6,000 bases of DNA from Treponema sp. (GTDB lineage Bacteria > Spirochaetota > Spirochaetia > Treponematales > Breznakiellaceae): positions 1-6,000 of the forward strand of contig JAIRRU010000301.1 in assembly GCA_031255815.1 (NCBI GenBank), written 5' to 3'. The notes under the pieces are model-generated. The model made no database searches. It was not told the origin of the DNA and was given only the letters and a program-made list of their open reading frames with translations. The position numbers were made by a program, and so were the translations under genes. Within the stretch, counting starts at the first letter, position 1. The number at the start of each line of letters is the position of its first letter. Positions 4,890 through 6,000 of the stretch are shown one piece after another.

Positions 4890-5354
4890 TCAAGGCCGGA
4901 AAGGGCGGAATACCTGGGTAAGCATCTTCCCCTCTTCGGAGAGAAACCTCAGATAGAGCCGATCCTCAAGTTTGAGCCGTTCCCAGAGCCCGTCCTTTTG
5001 CAGTTCTATAGCCAGCCCGGTAAAAGTTTCCCGCCCCAGGGTTTCCCTCTGCTGGGCGAAAAGGTAGCTTCCCGCGGGAAGCTCCAAATCGCCGGACGCT
5101 TCCGCCGATCCGGCCGCGGAACGCCCCGCCGCAAGCAGGGGCCCCAGAAAGCGGCCGGGATCGGGTTCGATGCTCCGCCCCTGGGCGGCGTCTATGGCGA
5201 AGCAAAAGAGCCGCTCCTCCGTCTCCTCCGGCAGCCGCGCCGCTTCCGGATCCTCCGGGCCGGATCTCCCCGCGTCCCAGGGGACAAGATCCCGATCCCC
5301 GCGGTAGAACAGGGGGGCGCGGAGTTCCAGTCTGATCGTCCGTATCTTTTCCAT
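4890..5354 (-). CDS. Hypothetical protein of 154 residues, unknown family
   Basis: I do not recognise the family. The protein is soluble in appearance, with no signal peptide or membrane span, and is rich in Glu, Arg and Leu. It has an ordered N-terminal strand (MEKIRTIRLELRAPLFYRG), a variable Pro/Glu/Ala-rich middle (about 26-86), and a more structured C-terminal part with LPAGSYLFAQQRE (92-104) and a run of strand-like segments to the end (LYLRFL, TQVFRPF). The single long open frame and its codon use, rich in GGC, CCG and GCC like its neighbours, support it as real. Long open frames on the opposite strand are shadows. The ATG at 5354 is preceded only by a weak AAGG close to the start. It is transcribed divergently from the lipoprotein gene and convergently with the DUF2259 gene. 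Confidence 0.65.
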   Translation of the reverse strand: MEKIRTIRLELRAPLFYRGDRDLVPWDAGRSGPEDPEAARLPEETEERLFCFAIDAAQGRSIEPDPGRFLGPLLAAGRSAAGSAEASGDLELPAGSYLFAQQRETLGRETFTGLAIELQKDGLWERLKLEDRLYLRFLSEEGKMLTQVFRPFRP

Positions 5355-5384
5355 GCCTTAAAACCGTGTCCGCGTATGTAACGC

Positions 5385-5426
5385 AAGGCCTGCCCGCTCA
5401 GCAAGCGGCTTTGCGGGCAGGCGCTT
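5385..5426. promoter_or_regulatory. Perfect 10-bp inverted repeat in the divergent intergenic region
   Basis: GCCTGCCCGC (5388-5397) and GCGGGCAGGC (5413-5422) are perfect inverted repeats around a 15-base loop. Allowing one bulged G at 5423, AAG/CTT adds three more pairs (5385-5387 with 5424-5426). The loop itself can form a small hairpin (GCAAG with TTTGC). No T run follows on either strand and no gene ends here, so it is unlikely to be a terminator. It could be an operator or a REP-like element between the two divergent genes. Confidence 0.55.
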
Positions 5427-5434
5427 AATAGACG

Positions 5435-5466
5435 GCTTGTTCCAAAAACTGAAAATTTGGAACAGC
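5435..5466. promoter_or_regulatory. Second inverted repeat, GTTCCAAA/TTTGGAAC
   Basis: GTTCCAAA (5439-5446) and TTTGGAAC (5456-5463) are perfect 8-base inverted repeats around a 9-base A-rich centre. With one bulged T the stem extends to 11 pairs (GCTGTTCCAAA with TTTGGAACAGC). A phased A tract and T tract follow at 5477-5482 and 5489-5495. It may be a regulator-binding site upstream of the lipoprotein gene. Beyond this, 5496-5613 holds a TATATA at 5530-5535 (a -10 candidate without a matching -35) and a GC-rich near-palindrome at 5580-5592. Confidence 0.5.
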
Positions 5467-5613
5467 TTCAGATACCAAAAAACTAAACTTTTTTTCGATT
5501 TGATTAAACCGCCACGCATCCCGGCGCCCTATATAGAGCGGGTTTTAACTCGACTTGAAAACGGAACCCCGCCCGCCTTCCGGCCCGGGGCCGTCAAAAC
5601 TGGGGAGGTCTTT

Positions 5614-6000
5614 ATGCGCAATACGGTACCGCGCGGCAAAGCCGCGCCTTTCAACCCGGCGGCTCTCCGCCCGATCATCGGCCGGGGTACGGGGATCCTT
5701 CTGCTCTGTATCCTGTCCGCCTGTTCCACCGGGGAAATAGTCGAACAGATCCTTAATTCCAGCTCGGAAGCCCCGGTCTTCCTGGCCTGCCAGGCGCTTT
5801 CCGCCCGGGAGATCAGCTTTCAGTTTTCCCTGCCCGTGCAGGTCAAGTCCTTCAATCTTGACCCCCCCTTGCCTGCCGAGTCCCTAAGCGAAGGTTCCGC
5901 CGTAAAGCTTCTTCTGGGGGAAAGCCCCGGCGGGGGGGAACGGTTTGTCGCGGATCTTCTGGTGGAAGACGAGGCCGGGAATACCCTGAATGTGCTGATC
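5614..6000 (+). CDS. Putative lipoprotein, N-terminal part, runs off the window
   Basis: An open frame of 129 codons runs without a stop to the window edge. The ATG is strongly supported by GGGGAGG (5602-5608), five bases upstream. The N-terminus is long and basic (several Arg, Lys9), followed by a hydrophobic stretch GILLLCILSAC (27-37) with the lipobox LSAC. Cys37 would be lipidated after signal peptidase II cleavage, placing the protein in the envelope; the loose lipobox is normal for spirochaetes. The visible mature part (38-129) is low in motifs: SSSEAPVFLACQALSAREISFQFSLPVQVKSFNLDPPLP, then VADLLVEDEAGNTLNVLI, reminiscent of an Ig-like or beta-sandwich domain, which is an impression only. 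The rest lies beyond the window, so no function is assigned. It is divergent from the 154-residue gene. Confidence 0.8.
   Translation, partial: MRNTVPRGKAAPFNPAALRPIIGRGTGILLLCILSACSTGEIVEQILNSSSEAPVFLACQALSAREISFQFSLPVQVKSFNLDPPLPAESLSEGSAVKLLLGESPGGGERFVADLLVEDEAGNTLNVLI

Noticed and set aside
4510..4893. 127-codon minus-strand frame over the DUF2259 gene
   Set aside because: It is a shadow of the plus-strand gene, which has a signal peptide, a strong ribosome binding site and recognisable family segments.
4998..5381. 127-codon plus-strand frame over the 154-residue gene
   Set aside because: Its translation is Arg/Gly/Pro-rich and unstructured. The minus-strand frame gives a more protein-like sequence, so I keep that one.
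5530..5535. TATATA as the -10 of a lipoprotein promoter
   Set aside because: No -35-like hexamer lies 16-18 bases upstream; the nearest TTGATT (5500-5505) is 24 bases away.
5871..5938. Seven-base C and G runs in the lipoprotein gene as phase-variation tracts
   Set aside because: Runs of seven C or G also occur elsewhere here (for example in the hydrolase gene), reflecting CCC/GGG codon preference. They are shorter than the tracts known to vary in treponemes.

Overview
The window looks like chromosomal DNA from a spirochaete, most likely a Treponema-type organism of moderately high GC content. This is an inference. It rests on a DUF2259-type secreted protein (a family I associate mainly with treponemes), a lipoprotein with a loose spirochaete-style lipobox, and several small envelope-type proteins with no recognisable relatives elsewhere. 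I see no rRNA, tRNA, transposase, integrase, phage gene or CRISPR array.

Layout. Positions 1-297 hold no gene but carry a dispersed, palindrome-containing repeat, part of it duplicated in tandem. Two minus-strand genes follow: a UlaG-like metallo-beta-lactamase-fold hydrolase (1263-2129) and, downstream in the same transcriptional direction, an FMN-dependent alpha-hydroxy-acid dehydrogenase-like protein (298-1191). Right of this pair, 2130-2688 holds a second copy of the repeat, then an AT-rich stretch with a sigma70-type promoter and a GC-rich hairpin. Next is a small membrane-bound CTP-dependent lipid kinase (dolichol kinase/phytol kinase/Dgk1 family, 2689-3264, plus). Its stop codon overlaps that of a convergent polytopic membrane protein of unknown function (3259-4098, minus). 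A short divergent gap then leads to the DUF2259 secreted protein (4159-4863, plus), whose start codon lies in a 12-bp hairpin that displays the Shine-Dalgarno sequence in its loop. A convergent 154-residue protein of unknown family follows (4890-5354, minus). A 259-nt divergent region with two separate inverted repeats precedes a lipoprotein gene (5614 onward, plus) that runs off the right edge.

How the genes relate. The hydrolase and the dehydrogenase are co-directional, 71 nt apart and bracketed by same-orientation repeat copies, so they may act together on a hydroxy-acid, lactone or sugar-acid substrate; no substrate can be read from the sequence. The right half is a run of envelope genes (lipid kinase, membrane protein, secreted protein, lipoprotein) with frequent strand switches, so they are mostly separate transcription units. 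The features that least resemble ordinary gene content are the repeat element with its paired 7-mers, the hairpin over the DUF2259 start, and the altered active-site motif of the dehydrogenase.
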